Part shown: positions 38,342 to 49,707 of the stretch, in pieces
Position numbering within the stretch: the first letter of the stretch is position 1
How the letters are laid out: every line of letters begins with the position of its first letter
Assembly: GCF_017875465.1 (NCBI RefSeq)
Contig: NZ_JAGGMQ010000001.1
Span: 1,612,001-1,676,000 of the forward strand
DNA from: Winslowiella toletana
GTDB taxonomy: Bacteria > Pseudomonadota > Gammaproteobacteria > Enterobacterales > Enterobacteriaceae
Direction: 5' to 3'
DNA length: 64,000 nt
Translations under genes and position numbers: made by a program
The notes under the pieces: generated by a model
What the model saw: only the letters and a program-made list of their open reading frames with translations
The model's database searches: none
What the model was told of the DNA's origin: nothing

Positions 38342-38404
38342 ACGGGCGGCGATAACGCCGCCCCTACGGAGTAATGGTGTAGGGGCGGCGTTATCGCCGC
38401 CCGT
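38342..38404. repeat. REP-like inverted pair of GGGCGGCG palindromes
   Basis: Two 26-bp arms (38342-38367 and 38379-38404) are perfect reverse complements across an 11-bp centre; each arm is itself a GGGCGGCGATAACGCCGCCC palindrome. The unit recurs at 12556-12612 and, as a core, at 39351-39374. Lies between the convergent ygiC and ygiD genes. Confidence 0.75.
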
Positions 38405-38425
38405 GCCAATGATTTGCACTACAAC

Positions 38426-39211
38426 TTAACCTACCTGCACCGACAACATACTCAACGACGCCATCTCAATACCATCCACCGGGATCGACACTGCTTCGCC
38501 CTGCGCTCTGGCGCCCAGAACATACAGCAGCGGCAGATAGTGTTCCGGCGTTGGGTTAGAGAGAGCAGCACCTTCATGATCCATAAAGTTCACCAGTGGA
38601 TGCTCTTCAACGGCCCCTTCCCAGCTCAGATTATCGCGCACATACTGATTAAACGACTCAGCCCACGGATAAGCTCCCGCAGCGCCCTGCCATTTCACCA
38701 TCCGCAGGTTATGCACCACATTACCACTGGCGACAATCATTACCCCTTGATCGCGCAGTGCCGCCAGTTTACGGCCCAGCGCAAAATGATAAGCCGGTGG
38801 TTTAGTACCATCGACACTCAGCTGCACCACCGGGATATCCGCATCCGGATACATTTTGATCAACACGCCCCAGGAACCGTGGTCAAAACCCCACTCCTGA
38901 TCGAGCTGCACATCAACTGGTGATAACAGTTCGGCAATCTGCTGCGCTAACGCAGGTGATCCGGGCGCCGGATAGCGGGTATCAAACAGCGCCTGCGGAA
39001 AACCACCGAAATCATGAATGGTGCGCGGTTTTTCCATCGCCGTCACGGCGGTGCCACGGGTGTACCAGTGTGCAGAGACCGCGACAATCGCCTGCGGGCG
39101 CGGCAGGGTTTCACCCAGCTTGCGCCAGGTTTCGGTATAGATATTTTCTTCCAGCACGTTCATTGGGCTGCCATGGCCCAGGAACAGAGCCGGCATACGA
39201 GTCTGACTCAT
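38426..39211 (-). CDS. ygiD: 4,5-DOPA-extradiol-dioxygenase-like protein YgiD
   Basis: 261-residue LigB-family extradiol dioxygenase; E. coli YgiD (DodA) cleaves DOPA to betalamic-acid precursors in vitro. Metal-binding His residues in LFLGHGSPMN, AVSAHWYTRG, GFDHGSWGVL and ASGNVVHNLR. Single gene, convergent with ygiBC and followed (in genome order) by ribB, as in E. coli. Confidence 0.94.
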   Translation of the reverse strand: MSQTRMPALFLGHGSPMNVLEENIYTETWRKLGETLPRPQAIVAVSAHWYTRGTAVTAMEKPRTIHDFGGFPQALFDTRYPAPGSPALAQQIAELLSPVDVQLDQEWGFDHGSWGVLIKMYPDADIPVVQLSVDGTKPPAYHFALGRKLAALRDQGVMIVASGNVVHNLRMVKWQGAAGAYPWAESFNQYVRDNLSWEGAVEEHPLVNFMDHEGAALSNPTPEHYLPLLYVLGARAQGEAVSIPVDGIEMASLSMLSVQVG

Positions 39212-39350
39212 AATTGATCCCCGGAAAGAGTGTAATGGTTGATGTCAGTTACATTACGCCCTTTGGTTATCAGATGAACCCGGATAAGCGTGATGAAGAT
39301 AGTCAATAATTTTGAACGGAGTTGAGGAGTGTGCTGAGGTGGGTTATCGC

Positions 39351-39374
39351 ATGGGCGGCGATCTCACCGCCCAT
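39351..39374. repeat. Short GGGCGG hairpin, REP-like core
   Basis: ATGGGCGG-CGATCTCA-CCGCCCAT, perfect eight-base arms, ten bases beyond the ribB stop. Shares the GGGCGGCG core of the other repeats. It has no T-tract but may end ribB transcription. Confidence 0.55.
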
Positions 39375-39384
39375 AACGTTCAGA

Positions 39385-40023
39385 TTAACGGCTCTGACGA
39401 TAAGCAATCAGATCTTCAATCGTTACTACCGGCATATTCTGTTGTTTCGCAAATGCAATAACTTCAGGCGCATGGGCCATTGAACCATCATCATTGGTCA
39501 GTTCGCACAACACACCAGCCGGTTTAAATCCTGCCAGCGTCACCAGGTCAATGGTGGCTTCGGTATGGCCACCACGTGACAGTACGCCGCCCGGATGGGC
39601 ACGCAACGGGAATACATGGCCCGGACGGTTTAAGTCTGAAGGCTGAGCATTATCGGCGATGGCGGCTTTAATTGTGGTCAGACGGTCGCTGGCCGACACA
39701 CCGGTAGTTACACCTTTTGCCGCCTCAATAGTGACGGTAAAGCCGGTGCCGTAGGAGCTGGTGTTGTTTTCCACCATCATCGGCAGGTCAAGCTGCTGAC
39801 GACGATCTTCGGTCAGGCACAGGCAGACAATGCCGCTGCCGTGACGAATGGTGAGGGCCATTTGTTCAACCGTCATGGTCTCAGCAGCGAAGATCATATC
39901 ACCTTCGTTTTCACGATTTTCATCGTCGAGGACCATTACGCCGCGGCCATCACGCAGCGCTGAGATTGCACGTTCTACACGCTGTTCCGGCGTGCCAAAT
40001 TCAGAAAGTAGCGTCTGATTCAT
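39385..40023 (-). CDS. ribB: 3,4-dihydroxy-2-butanone-4-phosphate synthase
   Basis: Makes the four-carbon precursor of riboflavin from ribulose 5-phosphate. 212 residues from ATG 40023 ([20 protein letters not shown]). Acidic metal-binding loop [37 protein letters not shown], and [19 protein letters not shown] single-domain RibB, without the GTP cyclohydrolase fusion. Expression is controlled by the FMN riboswitch in its 260-bp leader. Confidence 0.98.
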   Translation of the reverse strand: MNQTLLSEFGTPEQRVERAISALRDGRGVMVLDDENRENEGDMIFAAETMTVEQMALTIRHGSGIVCLCLTEDRRQQLDLPMMVENNTSSYGTGFTVTIEAAKGVTTGVSASDRLTTIKAAIADNAQPSDLNRPGHVFPLRAHPGGVLSRGGHTEATIDLVTLAGFKPAGVLCELTNDDGSMAHAPEVIAFAKQQNMPVVTIEDLIAYRQSR

Positions 40024-40138
40024 GGTAAATAAACCTTTATAAGTGTATGGGTTACCAGAATCAGGGCGATCTTGAGGAGTGTCATGCAGTGACAAAAAAA
40101 TAACGCAGCCGGACTTCAGTCCGACAATTGCCGTTACT

Positions 40139-40281
40139 CTCTCCCATCCGGACTCTAACCGTCGGCCCCGGAATTACACCGGGTCTGCTGACCTTCAGAC
40201 CTGGCGGCCTGAAGCGCTCGCGGGCTTTCAGCATAAGCTGATTTACCGCCGGTGGGGAATTTCGCCCCGCCCTGAGAATAA
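40139..40281 (-). ncRNA. FMN riboswitch (RFN element)
   Basis: Read on the minus strand, the ribB leader has the conserved RFN blocks: AGGGCGGGGCGAAATTCCCCACCGG, then GGTAAATCAGC...AAGCCCGCGAGCG, then GGTCAGCAGACCCGGTGTAATTCCGGGGCCGACGGTTAGAGTCCGGATGGGAGAG, given here as block landmarks. About 115 bp of expression platform separates it from the ribB ATG, with a GCCGGACTT..AGTCCGGC hairpin at about 40107-40126. FMN binding represses ribB. Confidence 0.95.
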
Positions 40282-40430
40282 GCAAACTCACTATAGCGCC
40301 AATAAAAAATCAGAGCAACGAACAAAAACGGCAAATTGATATGCAGATTGCTGCTTTATCGTTTAGAGGTTTATCCTTTTGCATTCAGGCATTACACTTA
40401 TCAGATACTTGTTGTGACCAGGAAACCGCC

Positions 40431-40718
40431 ATGATTGACCCGAAAAAAATTGAACAACTTGCTCGTCAGGTTCATGAGTCGATGCCTAAAGGCATTCGTG
40501 AATTCGGCGACGACGTTGAAAAGAAAATCCGTCAGGTAATACAGGCACAGCTAACGCGAATGGATTTGGTAAATCGCGAAGAGTTTGATGTGCAGACTCA
40601 GGTGTTGCTGCGTACACGTGAAAAACTGGCGGCACTGGAACAACGCCTGGCGACACTGGAAAGTCGTGCCAGCGAAAATGTGCCGAAAGAAGTGATTAAA
40701 ACCGAAGATCCACAGTAA
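40431..40718 (+). CDS. ubiK: Ubiquinone biosynthesis accessory factor UbiK
   Basis: 95-residue coiled-coil protein ([38 protein letters not shown], shown in part by position 1-38) that binds UbiJ and lipids and supports the soluble Ubi complex. The C-terminal half is a long amphipathic helix ([19 protein letters not shown]). ATG 40431 matches E. coli YqiC. Preceded by AGGA. Divergent from ribB and its riboswitch. Confidence 0.93.
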   Translation: MIDPKKIEQLARQVHESMPKGIREFGDDVEKKIRQVIQAQLTRMDLVNREEFDVQTQVLLRTREKLAALEQRLATLESRASENVPKEVIKTEDPQ

Positions 40719-40727
40719 AACTGAATC

Positions 40728-40748
40728 GGGACGGGCCTTGCCCGTCCC
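40728..40748. terminator. Hairpin between ubiK and hldE
   Basis: GGGACGGGC-CTT-GCCCGTCCC, perfect nine-base arms between convergent genes, followed by CCTTG rather than a clear T-run on the plus strand. Confidence 0.65.
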
Positions 40749-40759
40749 CTTGCCAGACG

Positions 40760-42190
40760 TCAGCTTTTGCCGGAACGAATGGTTTTGATGATGTTACTGG
40801 TCGAGATACCGTCCTCAAAGTTCAGCACACGAACTTCACCGCCGTTCGCCCACACCTCTTTGCTGCCTGCGATATCTTCCGGTTTATAGTCGCCGCCTTT
40901 TACCAGCAGGTCCGGCAACACATCAGCGATTAAACGCTGTGGCGTATCCTCTTCAAACGGAATAACCCAGTCCACCGCTTCCAGCGCACCCAGCACGATC
41001 ATACGATTGATCAGCGGGTTAACCGGACGGCTTTCGCCTTTCAGACGTCTGGTCGACGCATCGCTGTTTACCGCCACGATCAGACGATCGCCCAGCTTGC
41101 GCGCATTCGCGAGGTAAGAGACATGGCCGGCATGCAGAATATCGAAACAACCATTGGTCATCACCACTTTCTCGCCACGCTTACGCGCCTGCTCAACCGC
41201 ATGTTTCAGCTGCGCTTCATCCATCACGCCAAACCCGGTTTCCGGACGCGCACGAATAGCATTTTCCAGCTCCACGGTGCTGACGGTTGACGTACCCAGC
41301 TTACCAACCACCACGCCCGCAGCCGCATTAGCCATAAAACAGGCTTCTTCCAGCGTATCTCCGGCCGCCAGCGTTGCCGCCAGCACGCCAATTACCGTAT
41401 CGCCAGCGCCGGTAACATCAAACACTTCCTGCGCCTGAGTCGGCAGATGCAGCGGCGCTTTGCCCGGCTGCAACAGGGTCATGCCGTTTTCTGAACGCGT
41501 CACCAGCAGCGCCGACAGTTCAAAGTCCGCAATCAGTTGCATGCCGCGCTCAACAATCTGCGCCTCATCCTTGCACTTGCCGACCACCGCTTCAAACTCC
41601 GAGAAGTTCGGCGTCAGCAGCGTTGCGCCGCGATAGCGGGCAAAGTCGGTGCCTTTCGGATCGACCAGCACCGGCACATTTGCCGCACGCGCCAGTTTGA
41701 TCATGGTTTCCACACTGGCCAGCGCGCCTTTCGCATAATCTGATAGCACCAGCGCACCAATATGCGGTAACGCAGCGCTGATACGCTGATGGATCGGCTG
41801 CGGATCAACACCCTCAAAGCCCTCTTCAAAATCGAGGCGAATCAGCTGCTGATTACGTGAAAGGATACGTAATTTGGTGATGGTCGGATGGGTCGGCACC
41901 GCGACAAAATCGCACTGCACATTGACGTTATTCAGCGTCGCGCTGAGCGCACGCGCGGCGTCATCGACACCGGTCAGCCCCACCAGTCGCGACCCGGCTC
42001 CCAGCGACGCAATATTCATTGCCACGTTAGCCGCGCCGCCCGGACGCTCTTCAACGTTATCCACTTTAACGACCGGCACCGGTGCTTCCGGGGAAATCCG
42101 GCTGGTTGGGCCATACCAGTAACGATCCAACATCACATCGCCAACTACCAGCACGCCTGCACGGCTAAAATCGGGCAGTGTTACTTTCAT
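40760..42190 (-). CDS. hldE: Bifunctional heptose 7-phosphate kinase / heptose 1-phosphate adenylyltransferase
   Basis: Two steps of ADP-heptose synthesis for the lipopolysaccharide inner core. 476 residues from ATG 42190 ([18 protein letters not shown]). N-terminal PfkB-type kinase (1 to about 318) with [15 protein letters not shown] and the [15 protein letters not shown] active site; C-terminal nucleotidyltransferase with [15 protein letters not shown] (HxGH motif). Third gene of the minus-strand set ygiF-glnE-hldE. Confidence 0.97.
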   Translation of the reverse strand: MKVTLPDFSRAGVLVVGDVMLDRYWYGPTSRISPEAPVPVVKVDNVEERPGGAANVAMNIASLGAGSRLVGLTGVDDAARALSATLNNVNVQCDFVAVPTHPTITKLRILSRNQQLIRLDFEEGFEGVDPQPIHQRISAALPHIGALVLSDYAKGALASVETMIKLARAANVPVLVDPKGTDFARYRGATLLTPNFSEFEAVVGKCKDEAQIVERGMQLIADFELSALLVTRSENGMTLLQPGKAPLHLPTQAQEVFDVTGAGDTVIGVLAATLAAGDTLEEACFMANAAAGVVVGKLGTSTVSTVELENAIRARPETGFGVMDEAQLKHAVEQARKRGEKVVMTNGCFDILHAGHVSYLANARKLGDRLIVAVNSDASTRRLKGESRPVNPLINRMIVLGALEAVDWVIPFEEDTPQRLIADVLPDLLVKGGDYKPEDIAGSKEVWANGGEVRVLNFEDGISTSNIIKTIRSGKS

Positions 42191-42256
42191 TCCTGACACT
42201 CCAGACTACGAAAAAAATATTGCGCGGGATAATAGCACAATTGCGCTAGCTGCTAT

Positions 42257-45112
42257 CTATCCCTGCGGATGATCAAACCAGCGCTGCCAGCTGGCGGTAA
42301 CTTCCTGACGCGCCTCAGAGAACAACTCGTCATCAACATGCCCCGGCAACGCCTGTAATGCCAGATGATGCAGCTCGTCACGCAATGTGACATAAGCGGT
42401 GGTCAGCGCTTTCGCTTCCGCCTCTTCCATCTTGCCGTACGCTGACAGCAGTTCAAGGATGCGCACATTATCCGACCAGCGCGTTAACTTCGGCTGTTGT
42501 GAAGCGTAACGTAAGACAAGATATTGCGTAATGAATTCAATATCCGTGATACCTCCTGCATCAGCTTTGATATCCCAGCGCCCGCGATGCTTACTGCCAA
42601 GATGGGCACGCATCTTTTCACGCATCTCACGCACTTCGGTTTTCAGCTGTTCAGCGTCGCGCGGCAGGCAGAGAATACCGCGCCGGATATCATCAAAACG
42701 GCGGCTAAGTTGCGGCTCACCATAGACTATCCGGGCGCGCACCAGCGCCTGATGCTCCCAGGTCCAGGCCTCATTGCGCTGATAATCATCAAAAGCGTCA
42801 AACGTACTGACCAGCATACCCGCCGCGCCAGACGGACGCAGACGCGCATCCACCTCATACAGAATACCGGACGAAGTACGGGTGCTAAACAGATGCATAA
42901 TTCGTTGCGCCAGACGCAGATAGAACTGGCGGCCATCGATACTGCGTTCGCCAATGGTCACCGCATCTACCGGACAGTCATGCAGAAACACTAAGTCGAG
43001 ATCGGAACTGTATCCCAGCTCCCAGCCGCCCAGCTTGCCATAGCCCACCACGGCAAAACCGCGCTCACCGCCCTGCGTCAGATGCGCAGGCGCGCCATAA
43101 CGCTGCACCATCATATTCCACGCCTGCTGCACTACCGATTCGATAATCGCTTCCGCCAGCCAGGTGAGATGATCGCTGACCTTCATTACCGGCAACGTTT
43201 CCGCAATATCCGCCGCCGCAATGCGCAGATGCTGTGCCTGCTTAAATTGGCGCAGCGCTTCCAGCTGCTGCTCTTCATCATCTTCCGGGATACGCAGCAG
43301 ATACTGGCGCAACTCATCGCGATAAGCGTCGGTAGCTGTAGGCTGATACAGAGTGGCGGGATCAAGCAGTTCGTCCAGTAGCAACGGATGGCGCGCCAGC
43401 TGGCTGGCCAGCATCGGCGATGCGGCGCACAGGCTAATCAGATGCTTCAGCGCGCCGTGGAATTCGGTCAGCAGCTCCAGATAGGTGCTGCGGGTCACCA
43501 CGCCAAGCAGCAGTGGCGTCAGGCGGCTCAGGGTAATCGCCGCATCATCGCGCGGACAGACTTCACTGAGCAGACGCGGCATCAGTTGATCCAGCGCCTG
43601 ACGGCCACGCGGCCCGATGGTGCGTTTATCCACATCCTTGCGGAAATCATTAATTTCGCGCAGCAGGCTGTGGCGGCCGATATCGTCCAGATGTGGCACC
43701 AGCGGCGCCAGTTCGGCTTCATCCAGCGTATCCTGCCACAACACGCCGTAATCGGCGGCATCCTGCTGTTCATCAATGTCCGGCGTGTCATCGCCAATTA
43801 ACTCATCAAAAATCGCCCGCACCGCCGCCATGTGCCGATCCAGCCTGGCATGCAGCGCCTGCCAGTCGCTAAAGCCCATCGCCCAGGCCAGCCGCGTACG
43901 GTTCAGCTCATCAGCGGGTAACGTTTGGGTCTGTTCGTCGGCGATACTTTGCAGCAGATTTTCCACACGACGTAAAAACAGGTAACCATCATGCAGCTGG
44001 CTAAGCTGCGAAGCCGATAACAGATTCAGTTCACCAATCGACCGGAGCACAGGCAGCAAAGAGCGCAGCTGTAGCGAGCGCTCACGTCCACCACGAATCA
44101 GCTGAAAAACCTGCACGATAAATTCGGTTTCACGGATGCCGCCAGCGCCCAGTTTAATGTTGTCGGTCAGTCCGCGACGTCGTACTTCACGCGCTATCAT
44201 ACTTTTCATATTGCGCAGCGACTGAATCACGCTGAAATCGATATAGCGACGAAAAACAAATGGCCGCAGCATCTGGTGCAATTCCTGGCTCCAGCGATCG
44301 TCTGCGCCGCCCATCAGCCGCGCTTTCACCATCGCATAGCGCTCCCAGTCACGCCCCTGCTCCTGGTAGTAGTCCTCCAGCGCCGCAAAGCTCAGCACCA
44401 GTGGACCGCTGTCGCCAAACGGACGCAAACGCATATCCACGCGATAGACAAAACCATCGACCGTCGGTTGATCGAGCACTTTAATCAGTCGCTGGCCAAG
44501 ACGGGTAAAGAACTGCGCATTGTCCAGCTCACGGCGCCCACCGCGTGTGCTGCCGTTTTCCGGATAAGAGAAGATCAGGTCAATATCGGAGGAGAAGTTC
44601 AGCTCGCCACCGCCCAGTTTACCCATGCCTAAAATCAGCAGCGGTTGCGCTTCACCAGCAGCATTACAGGGGGTGCCAAAATCGTTGCAGCAGACCTGAT
44701 ATAACCAGTCGCGCGCGGTGATAATCAGGGTTTCCGCCAGCACGCTGAGCTGTTGCAGCGACTGCTCGGTGCTGCTGATCGCCAGCGTCTGCATCCAGGC
44801 GATTCGCACCAGCATATGACGACGAAACAGCCGCAGTTCGCGCATCAGACTGGTTTCATCACTGACGGCTGTCAGCTGTTGATCCAGCCAGCCAGCATAG
44901 TGTCGCCACTCGTCAGGCTCAGGCGTCGCCTGTTGCAGCTGTTGCCACCACTCCGGATGCTGAGCCACGTTTTCACTGACGAAATCACTGAACGCCAGCA
45001 CCGCCTGCTGCTGCACGCTGGCTTGAGATAACGGCAGCGCCAGCCGTTCGCAGGCGTTTGCAGCCTGCTCCAGCAATAATGCGGGCAATGGTTGTGATAA
45101 CAAAGGCAACAT
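42257..45112 (-). CDS. glnE: Bifunctional glutamine synthetase adenylyltransferase/deadenylase
   Basis: Controls glutamine synthetase by adding or removing AMP in response to PII and glutamine. 951 residues from ATG 45112 (GGGAG six bases upstream). Two nucleotidyltransferase domains: N-terminal adenylyl-removase with [21 protein letters not shown]-terminal adenylyltransferase with [23 protein letters not shown]. The N-terminal 60 residues diverge from E. coli GlnE while the catalytic halves are highly conserved. Confidence 0.96.
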   Translation of the reverse strand: MLPLLSQPLPALLLEQAANACERLALPLSQASVQQQAVLAFSDFVSENVAQHPEWWQQLQQATPEPDEWRHYAGWLDQQLTAVSDETSLMRELRLFRRHMLVRIAWMQTLAISSTEQSLQQLSVLAETLIITARDWLYQVCCNDFGTPCNAAGEAQPLLILGMGKLGGGELNFSSDIDLIFSYPENGSTRGGRRELDNAQFFTRLGQRLIKVLDQPTVDGFVYRVDMRLRPFGDSGPLVLSFAALEDYYQEQGRDWERYAMVKARLMGGADDRWSQELHQMLRPFVFRRYIDFSVIQSLRNMKSMIAREVRRRGLTDNIKLGAGGIRETEFIVQVFQLIRGGRERSLQLRSLLPVLRSIGELNLLSASQLSQLHDGYLFLRRVENLLQSIADEQTQTLPADELNRTRLAWAMGFSDWQALHARLDRHMAAVRAIFDELIGDDTPDIDEQQDAADYGVLWQDTLDEAELAPLVPHLDDIGRHSLLREINDFRKDVDKRTIGPRGRQALDQLMPRLLSEVCPRDDAAITLSRLTPLLLGVVTRSTYLELLTEFHGALKHLISLCAASPMLASQLARHPLLLDELLDPATLYQPTATDAYRDELRQYLLRIPEDDEEQQLEALRQFKQAQHLRIAAADIAETLPVMKVSDHLTWLAEAIIESVVQQAWNMMVQRYGAPAHLTQGGERGFAVVGYGKLGGWELGYSSDLDLVFLHDCPVDAVTIGERSIDGRQFYLRLAQRIMHLFSTRTSSGILYEVDARLRPSGAAGMLVSTFDAFDDYQRNEAWTWEHQALVRARIVYGEPQLSRRFDDIRRGILCLPRDAEQLKTEVREMREKMRAHLGSKHRGRWDIKADAGGITDIEFITQYLVLRYASQQPKLTRWSDNVRILELLSAYGKMEEAEAKALTTAYVTLRDELHHLALQALPGHVDDELFSEARQEVTASWQRWFDHPQG

Positions 45113-45170
45113 ACACACTCCCTGAACCTGTTTTGTCAGAATCGGCCACGCTACCCGTGGCCGTTAATCG

Positions 45171-46496
45171 TTACTCGCTTTCCGGACGATCTTTTACGCT
45201 GCCGTTCATCCAGAATGCCGGTTGCTTCAGCGCCTGACGGCAATGGGCTTCCAGCCAGCTCTCCTGGCCATCGCGAATCGCCTGCAACAGCTGCTGCCAG
45301 CTGCCCAGCCAGCTATTCACCACCGCGTTGTCGTAGGCGCCAGCTAACAAATGTACCGCTAACAGCTGGCGCATCAGGCGCGTCGCTTTATCCTGGTATT
45401 CGCCAGAATGGTGGACATGGGCAAAGGTCTCTTTCAGATCCGCAGCGATACGCCCCAGCATAATATCGGCAAAGCGCTTAAAGGAGCCTTGCAGTCTGGC
45501 ATCCGCTTTGGCATCGATAAACTGGCGCCAGCGTTCAGTTGCCAGCCAGTTAGTAAGCGCTAACTGGGTATCCAGCCAGAGCGGACTGAAACAGACGTTT
45601 TGCGCATCCAGATTCTCTTCCAGCAACGCCTCTTCCAGCGCGGTCAGTTTCTGCCGCAAATCGCTGCTGGCTTTGCGCGGCACCAGCGTACCGAACAGGG
45701 AAAATGCCTGACGCAGGGTTTCCAGCGCTTCCTGCACGGAGCTTAACGCTGCCGAATGGCCCTGCAGCCACAGCTCTTCGTGGTACTGCCACTGACTGAG
45801 CGCCAGCATAAAGGCCGCACGCATCCCCTCTTCTACCGTTGCCTTACGCTTCACGCGCATTACCGGCACCGGGCGTAACGCCAGCGGCGGTTTGCCCTGC
45901 TTAAGCGCATAACCACGCGCGGCTTTACTCAGGCTGCCCAGACGTAAACCGCCCATTTTGGCCAGCTCAGCAGCAAAGGCCAGCAAGTCATCTCGTTCGC
46001 CACTTTTCAGTTCCAGCTCAATCTCATGTAAAGGTTCGCTCAGCTCCCCTGCCGAGACATCGCCCTGATCAAACGCCACCTCGATTTCACTGTTCTGATA
46101 ACTCACCAGCCATTTCTCGCGCTGGAAATGGGTGCTGAACAGCGCGCGCAGCTGTTGCTGCAACACAGCCAGATCGCTGCCCGCGGGCCAGATGTCAGCC
46201 GGCAGCAGGCTGATATCAAGCTCTGGCTGCTGCAAGTCGATATTGTATTCCGGGCGCTGATGCAGGCCGCCAATAGTCTGTCCGGCGGTTTTTAACGTCA
46301 TTTCATAACGTTCGCCAAAGCCACGGATGCGCAGCCCCATATCCCAGCGCCGCAGCTGATTGTCTGGCGTCTCATAATAGATATTGGTCAGCGCCACCGC
46401 CGGGGTGTGCTGATGTGGCCATGCCGCCAGTTGTGCGGCAAGTTTTGTTGCCGCTTGCGGCAATACAATGAACTTTAGTTCGATTTCGATGGTCAT
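45171..46496 (-). CDS. ygiF: Inorganic triphosphatase (CYTH-CHAD protein YgiF)
   Basis: 441 residues. N-terminal CYTH domain with the EIELKFIV signature and charged tunnel strands (RRWDMGLRIRGFGERYEMTLKTAG), which hydrolyses inorganic tripolyphosphate; C-terminal CHAD helical domain from about residue 215 (KRKATVEEGMRAAFMLALSQWQYHEE), rich in His and basic residues and linked to polyphosphate binding. First gene of the ygiF-glnE-hldE group; divergent from ygiM. Confidence 0.95.
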   Translation of the reverse strand: MTIEIELKFIVLPQAATKLAAQLAAWPHQHTPAVALTNIYYETPDNQLRRWDMGLRIRGFGERYEMTLKTAGQTIGGLHQRPEYNIDLQQPELDISLLPADIWPAGSDLAVLQQQLRALFSTHFQREKWLVSYQNSEIEVAFDQGDVSAGELSEPLHEIELELKSGERDDLLAFAAELAKMGGLRLGSLSKAARGYALKQGKPPLALRPVPVMRVKRKATVEEGMRAAFMLALSQWQYHEELWLQGHSAALSSVQEALETLRQAFSLFGTLVPRKASSDLRQKLTALEEALLEENLDAQNVCFSPLWLDTQLALTNWLATERWRQFIDAKADARLQGSFKRFADIMLGRIAADLKETFAHVHHSGEYQDKATRLMRQLLAVHLLAGAYDNAVVNSWLGSWQQLLQAIRDGQESWLEAHCRQALKQPAFWMNGSVKDRPESE

Positions 46497-46716
46497 AATT
46501 TCTTATTCAATTACTCACTGGCACAGGCAGCTGAGATTTAGCAAATGGTTAAGAGTGAAGAGTAATGCAGAAAAACCGCTGCTGTCTCGGCTTTCTTACA
46601 TTTTCGCGAGCGCATTTGCATCACGCTGAGAACAGGAAAGTTCTCATTCAGATTTATGCGGAGCCTCTCCAGACTGTGCCCTTACTTTTCCGGACATTAT
46701 GCAAAAACGACATCTA

Positions 46717-47337
46717 ATGAAGAAATCACAGCTTATTGGCCTGACTTTGCTCACTTTTACCGTCGCCCTTTCCGCTCACGCTGAAGAGAAACGTTACATT
46801 TCCGATGAGCTTTCCACCTGGGTTCGCAGTGGCCCGAGTGACGATTACCGCCTGGTGGGAAGCGTCAATGCAGGCGAAGAAGTGACGCTGTTGCAGACCA
46901 ACGACAGCAGCAAGTATGGTCAGATTCGCGATGCCAATGGCCGCACCACCTGGATCCCGCTGGCGCAGCTGAGCGCGCAACCGAGCCTGCGCACCCGGGT
47001 GCCGGAATTAGAGCAACAAGTGAAAGATCTGACCGACAAGCTGGCCAATATTGATGGCAGCTGGAATCAGCGCACCGCCGATATGCAGAAAAAAGTCTCG
47101 GCCAGTGATAGCGTGATCGACGGGCTGAAAGATGAAAATCAGAAACTGAAGAATGAGTTAGTGGTGGCGCAGAAGAAAGTGAGCGCCGCCAATGTGCAGC
47201 TGGATGATAAGCAGCGCACCATTATTATGCAGTGGTTTATGTATGGCGGCGGCGTGGCGGGCGTCGGTCTGCTGCTGGGTCTGTTGCTGCCGCATATGAT
47301 CCCACGTCGTAAAAAGAACGATCGCTGGATGAACTAA
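46717..47337 (+). CDS. ygiM: SH3b-domain membrane protein YgiM
   Basis: 206 residues, the same length as E. coli YgiM when started at ATG 46717; an ATG at 46699 would add six residues. Signal peptide (to about THA of SAHA), bacterial SH3 domain (YISDELSTWVRSGPSDDYRLVGSVNAGEEV, positions 25-54), coiled coil (LEQQVKDLTDKL to KKVSAANVQ), then a transmembrane helix (WFMYGGGVAGVGLLLGLLLPHMI) and a basic end. TIGR04211-type envelope protein; role unclear. Confidence 0.93.
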   Translation: MKKSQLIGLTLLTFTVALSAHAEEKRYISDELSTWVRSGPSDDYRLVGSVNAGEEVTLLQTNDSSKYGQIRDANGRTTWIPLAQLSAQPSLRTRVPELEQQVKDLTDKLANIDGSWNQRTADMQKKVSASDSVIDGLKDENQKLKNELVVAQKKVSAANVQLDDKQRTIIMQWFMYGGGVAGVGLLLGLLLPHMIPRRKKNDRWMN

Positions 47338-47484
47338 ACCCGGCGGTTGTGAACCCGGTTATTGCAGGGCATTGTCTGATGCCCTCTTTGTTATGCCCGC
47401 ATTTTCCCGCCATTTGTGCGACAATTACGCTAATTGATTTTCATTCCCCGAATTTCGCGACAAAATCGTTCTGGAGAGCTGTTA

Positions 47485-48705
47485 GTGAAAACTTACCTTG
47501 TCGGTGGCGCGGTACGCGATGGACTGCTTAAGCTGCCGATCAAAGACAGAGACTGGGTGGTGGTCGGCGCCACGCCGCAAGCCATGCTGGATCAGGGTTA
47601 TCAACAGGTAGGCCGTGATTTTCCGGTATTTCTGCATCCTGCCAGCCGTGAAGAGTATGCGCTGGCGCGCACCGAACGTAAGTCAGGCAAAGGCTACACC
47701 GGTTTTGTCACCGACTTTTCCGCCGACGTAACGCTTGAGCAGGATTTACTGCGCCGCGACCTGACGATTAACGCCATTGCTCGTGATGAGCATGGCGAAT
47801 ATATCGATCCCTGTGGTGGCCGTGCTGACCTCGAGCAGCGTCTGCTACGCCATGTTTCTGCCGCCTTTAACGAAGATCCGCTGCGTGTGCTGCGTGTGGC
47901 GCGTTTCGCCGCCCGCTTTGCCCATCTTGGCTTCCGGATTGCCGATGAAACCATGCTGTTAATGCAGCAGATGGCCGCCAGCGGTGAACTGGCCGAACTG
48001 ACCGCCGAGCGGGTGTGGAAAGAGACGGAAAACGCCCTGCAGTCACCCAATCCGCAGGTCTATTTCCAGGTGCTGCGCGACTGCCAGGCGCTGGCAGTGC
48101 TGTTCCCGGAAATCGATAATCTGTATGGCGTACCGGCGCCGGTGAAATGGCATCCGGAAATCGATACCGGCGTACATACGCTGATGACACTGGCGATTGC
48201 CGCCCAGCTCAGCCCGGAAGTGGATATCCGTTTTGCCACTCTGTGTCATGATGTTGGCAAGGCGCTGACGCCGCCGGAGAAATGGCCCAGCCACCCCGGT
48301 CACGGCCCTGCAGGTGTACCGATCGTGGCTGCACTGTGCCAGCGTCTGCGCGTGCCGAACGCAGCGCGCGACCTGGCAATGCTGGTCGCTGAGTTTCACG
48401 ATCTGGTGCATGGCGTGCAGAACCATGCGCCCGAAACGCTGATCCAGCTATTTGACCGGATTGATGGCTGGCGCAAACCGCAGCGTGTGGAGCAGATCGC
48501 TCTGACCAGTGAGGCAGATGCGCGTGGACGCACCGGTTTTGAAAGCAATCCTTATCCGCAGGGTGACTATCTGCGTGAAGCTTTTCAGGTGGCGTTAGCG
48601 GTTTCCAGTAAAGCGGTGGTTGCAGAAGGCTTTACAGGCCCGGCAGTGCGGGAAGAGTTGACGCGCAGAAGAGTGGCGGCGCTAGCGGCGTGGAAAGCAG
48701 GATAA
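47485..48705 (+). CDS. cca: CCA-adding tRNA nucleotidyltransferase
   Basis: Adds and repairs the 3'-CCA end of tRNAs. 406 residues starting at GTG 47485 ([23 protein letters not shown]), which has GGAG seven bases upstream; a frame from 47434 would add a non-homologous leader. Class II NT domain with [11 protein letters not shown]-terminal HD phosphohydrolase domain (LCHDVGKAL and HDLVHG), which gives the 2',3'-cyclic phosphodiesterase and phosphatase activities of the enterobacterial enzyme. Confidence 0.97.
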   Translation: MKTYLVGGAVRDGLLKLPIKDRDWVVVGATPQAMLDQGYQQVGRDFPVFLHPASREEYALARTERKSGKGYTGFVTDFSADVTLEQDLLRRDLTINAIARDEHGEYIDPCGGRADLEQRLLRHVSAAFNEDPLRVLRVARFAARFAHLGFRIADETMLLMQQMAASGELAELTAERVWKETENALQSPNPQVYFQVLRDCQALAVLFPEIDNLYGVPAPVKWHPEIDTGVHTLMTLAIAAQLSPEVDIRFATLCHDVGKALTPPEKWPSHPGHGPAGVPIVAALCQRLRVPNAARDLAMLVAEFHDLVHGVQNHAPETLIQLFDRIDGWRKPQRVEQIALTSEADARGRTGFESNPYPQGDYLREAFQVALAVSSKAVVAEGFTGPAVREELTRRRVAALAAWKAG

Positions 48706-48724
48706 GGGCCAGCAGCGCTGGCCC
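48706..48724. terminator. Hairpin between cca and uppP
   Basis: GGGCCAGC-AGC-GCTGGCCC, perfect eight-base arms starting at the end of cca, between convergent genes. No long T-run. Confidence 0.6.
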
Positions 48725-48734
48725 CTGAACAAAT

Positions 48735-49559
48735 CTAGACAAACACCATATAAACCGCTGCCGCCAGAATAAAGCGATAGATAGCGAATGGCACAAACGA
48801 AATACGTTTGATGATATGCAGGAAGGCCTTAATGGCGATCAGCGCGACAATAAACGCGGTGACAAAACCGACGGCAAACATCGGCATATCAGCCATGGTG
48901 AGGAAGCCCATGCTCTTATAGAGATCCAGCACCGTCGCGCCCATCATCATCGGCACCGCCAAAATAAATGAGAACTCTGAGGCGGCATAGCGGCTGACCC
49001 CCATCAGCATCCCGCCGGAGATGGTGGCGCCAGAGCGTGAGAAGCCCGGCCATAACGCCAGACACTGGAAGCAACCAATCATAAACGCCTGACGCCAGGT
49101 AATATCATCAACCCCTTCCGCCTTAGGTTTCTTCGGCTTCAGGAATTCGGCCGCCAGCAGCAGCACACCGCCGACCACCAGTGCATACATCACATTAATC
49201 GGATTAAACAGCGATTTGATTTGGTCATGCAGCACCAGACCAATCACCACTGCTGGAGCCATCCCCAGCAGAATATGGATCAGCGTCAGATGCCCTTTGC
49301 CGGTTCCCTCATGTTTAACCGGTTTGCCACCAAAGTGAATACCAATCAGACCAAACAACCGGCGCCAGAACATCACCACTACCGCAAGAATCGAACCCAG
49401 CTGAATCACCACCTCAAACGTTTCAGCTTTCTGCCCTTCAAATCCCAACAAATGGCCGACAATGATCATATGACCGGTGGATGAGACTGGAAGAAACTCG
49501 GTAAGCCCCTCAACAATCCCGAGGATTGCTGCCACCCAAAGCTGATGAATATCTGCCAT
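48735..49559 (-). CDS. uppP: Undecaprenyl-diphosphatase (bacitracin resistance)
   Basis: Inner-membrane phosphatase that recycles undecaprenyl diphosphate for cell-wall synthesis; also known as BacA. 274 residues, seven to eight helices, with the two conserved active-site loops [16 protein letters not shown] and [18 protein letters not shown] 49559 after GAGGA is used; the preceding in-frame codon is TTG. Single gene, convergent with cca. Confidence 0.97.
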   Translation of the reverse strand: MADIHQLWVAAILGIVEGLTEFLPVSSTGHMIIVGHLLGFEGQKAETFEVVIQLGSILAVVVMFWRRLFGLIGIHFGGKPVKHEGTGKGHLTLIHILLGMAPAVVIGLVLHDQIKSLFNPINVMYALVVGGVLLLAAEFLKPKKPKAEGVDDITWRQAFMIGCFQCLALWPGFSRSGATISGGMLMGVSRYAASEFSFILAVPMMMGATVLDLYKSMGFLTMADMPMFAVGFVTAFIVALIAIKAFLHIIKRISFVPFAIYRFILAAAVYMVFV

Positions 49560-49707
49560 CAAATGTCCTCTACCCTAAATTTTAAACCATGAAAAAGGCG
49601 GTCGCTGCGCAGGCTACCGCCAGAAAAATATGCCAGCTACATACGGAACAGGCTTATGACACACCATAATGTGGTTTGGTTTCATTGTGATGGCAATCAC
49701 ATTGGGT

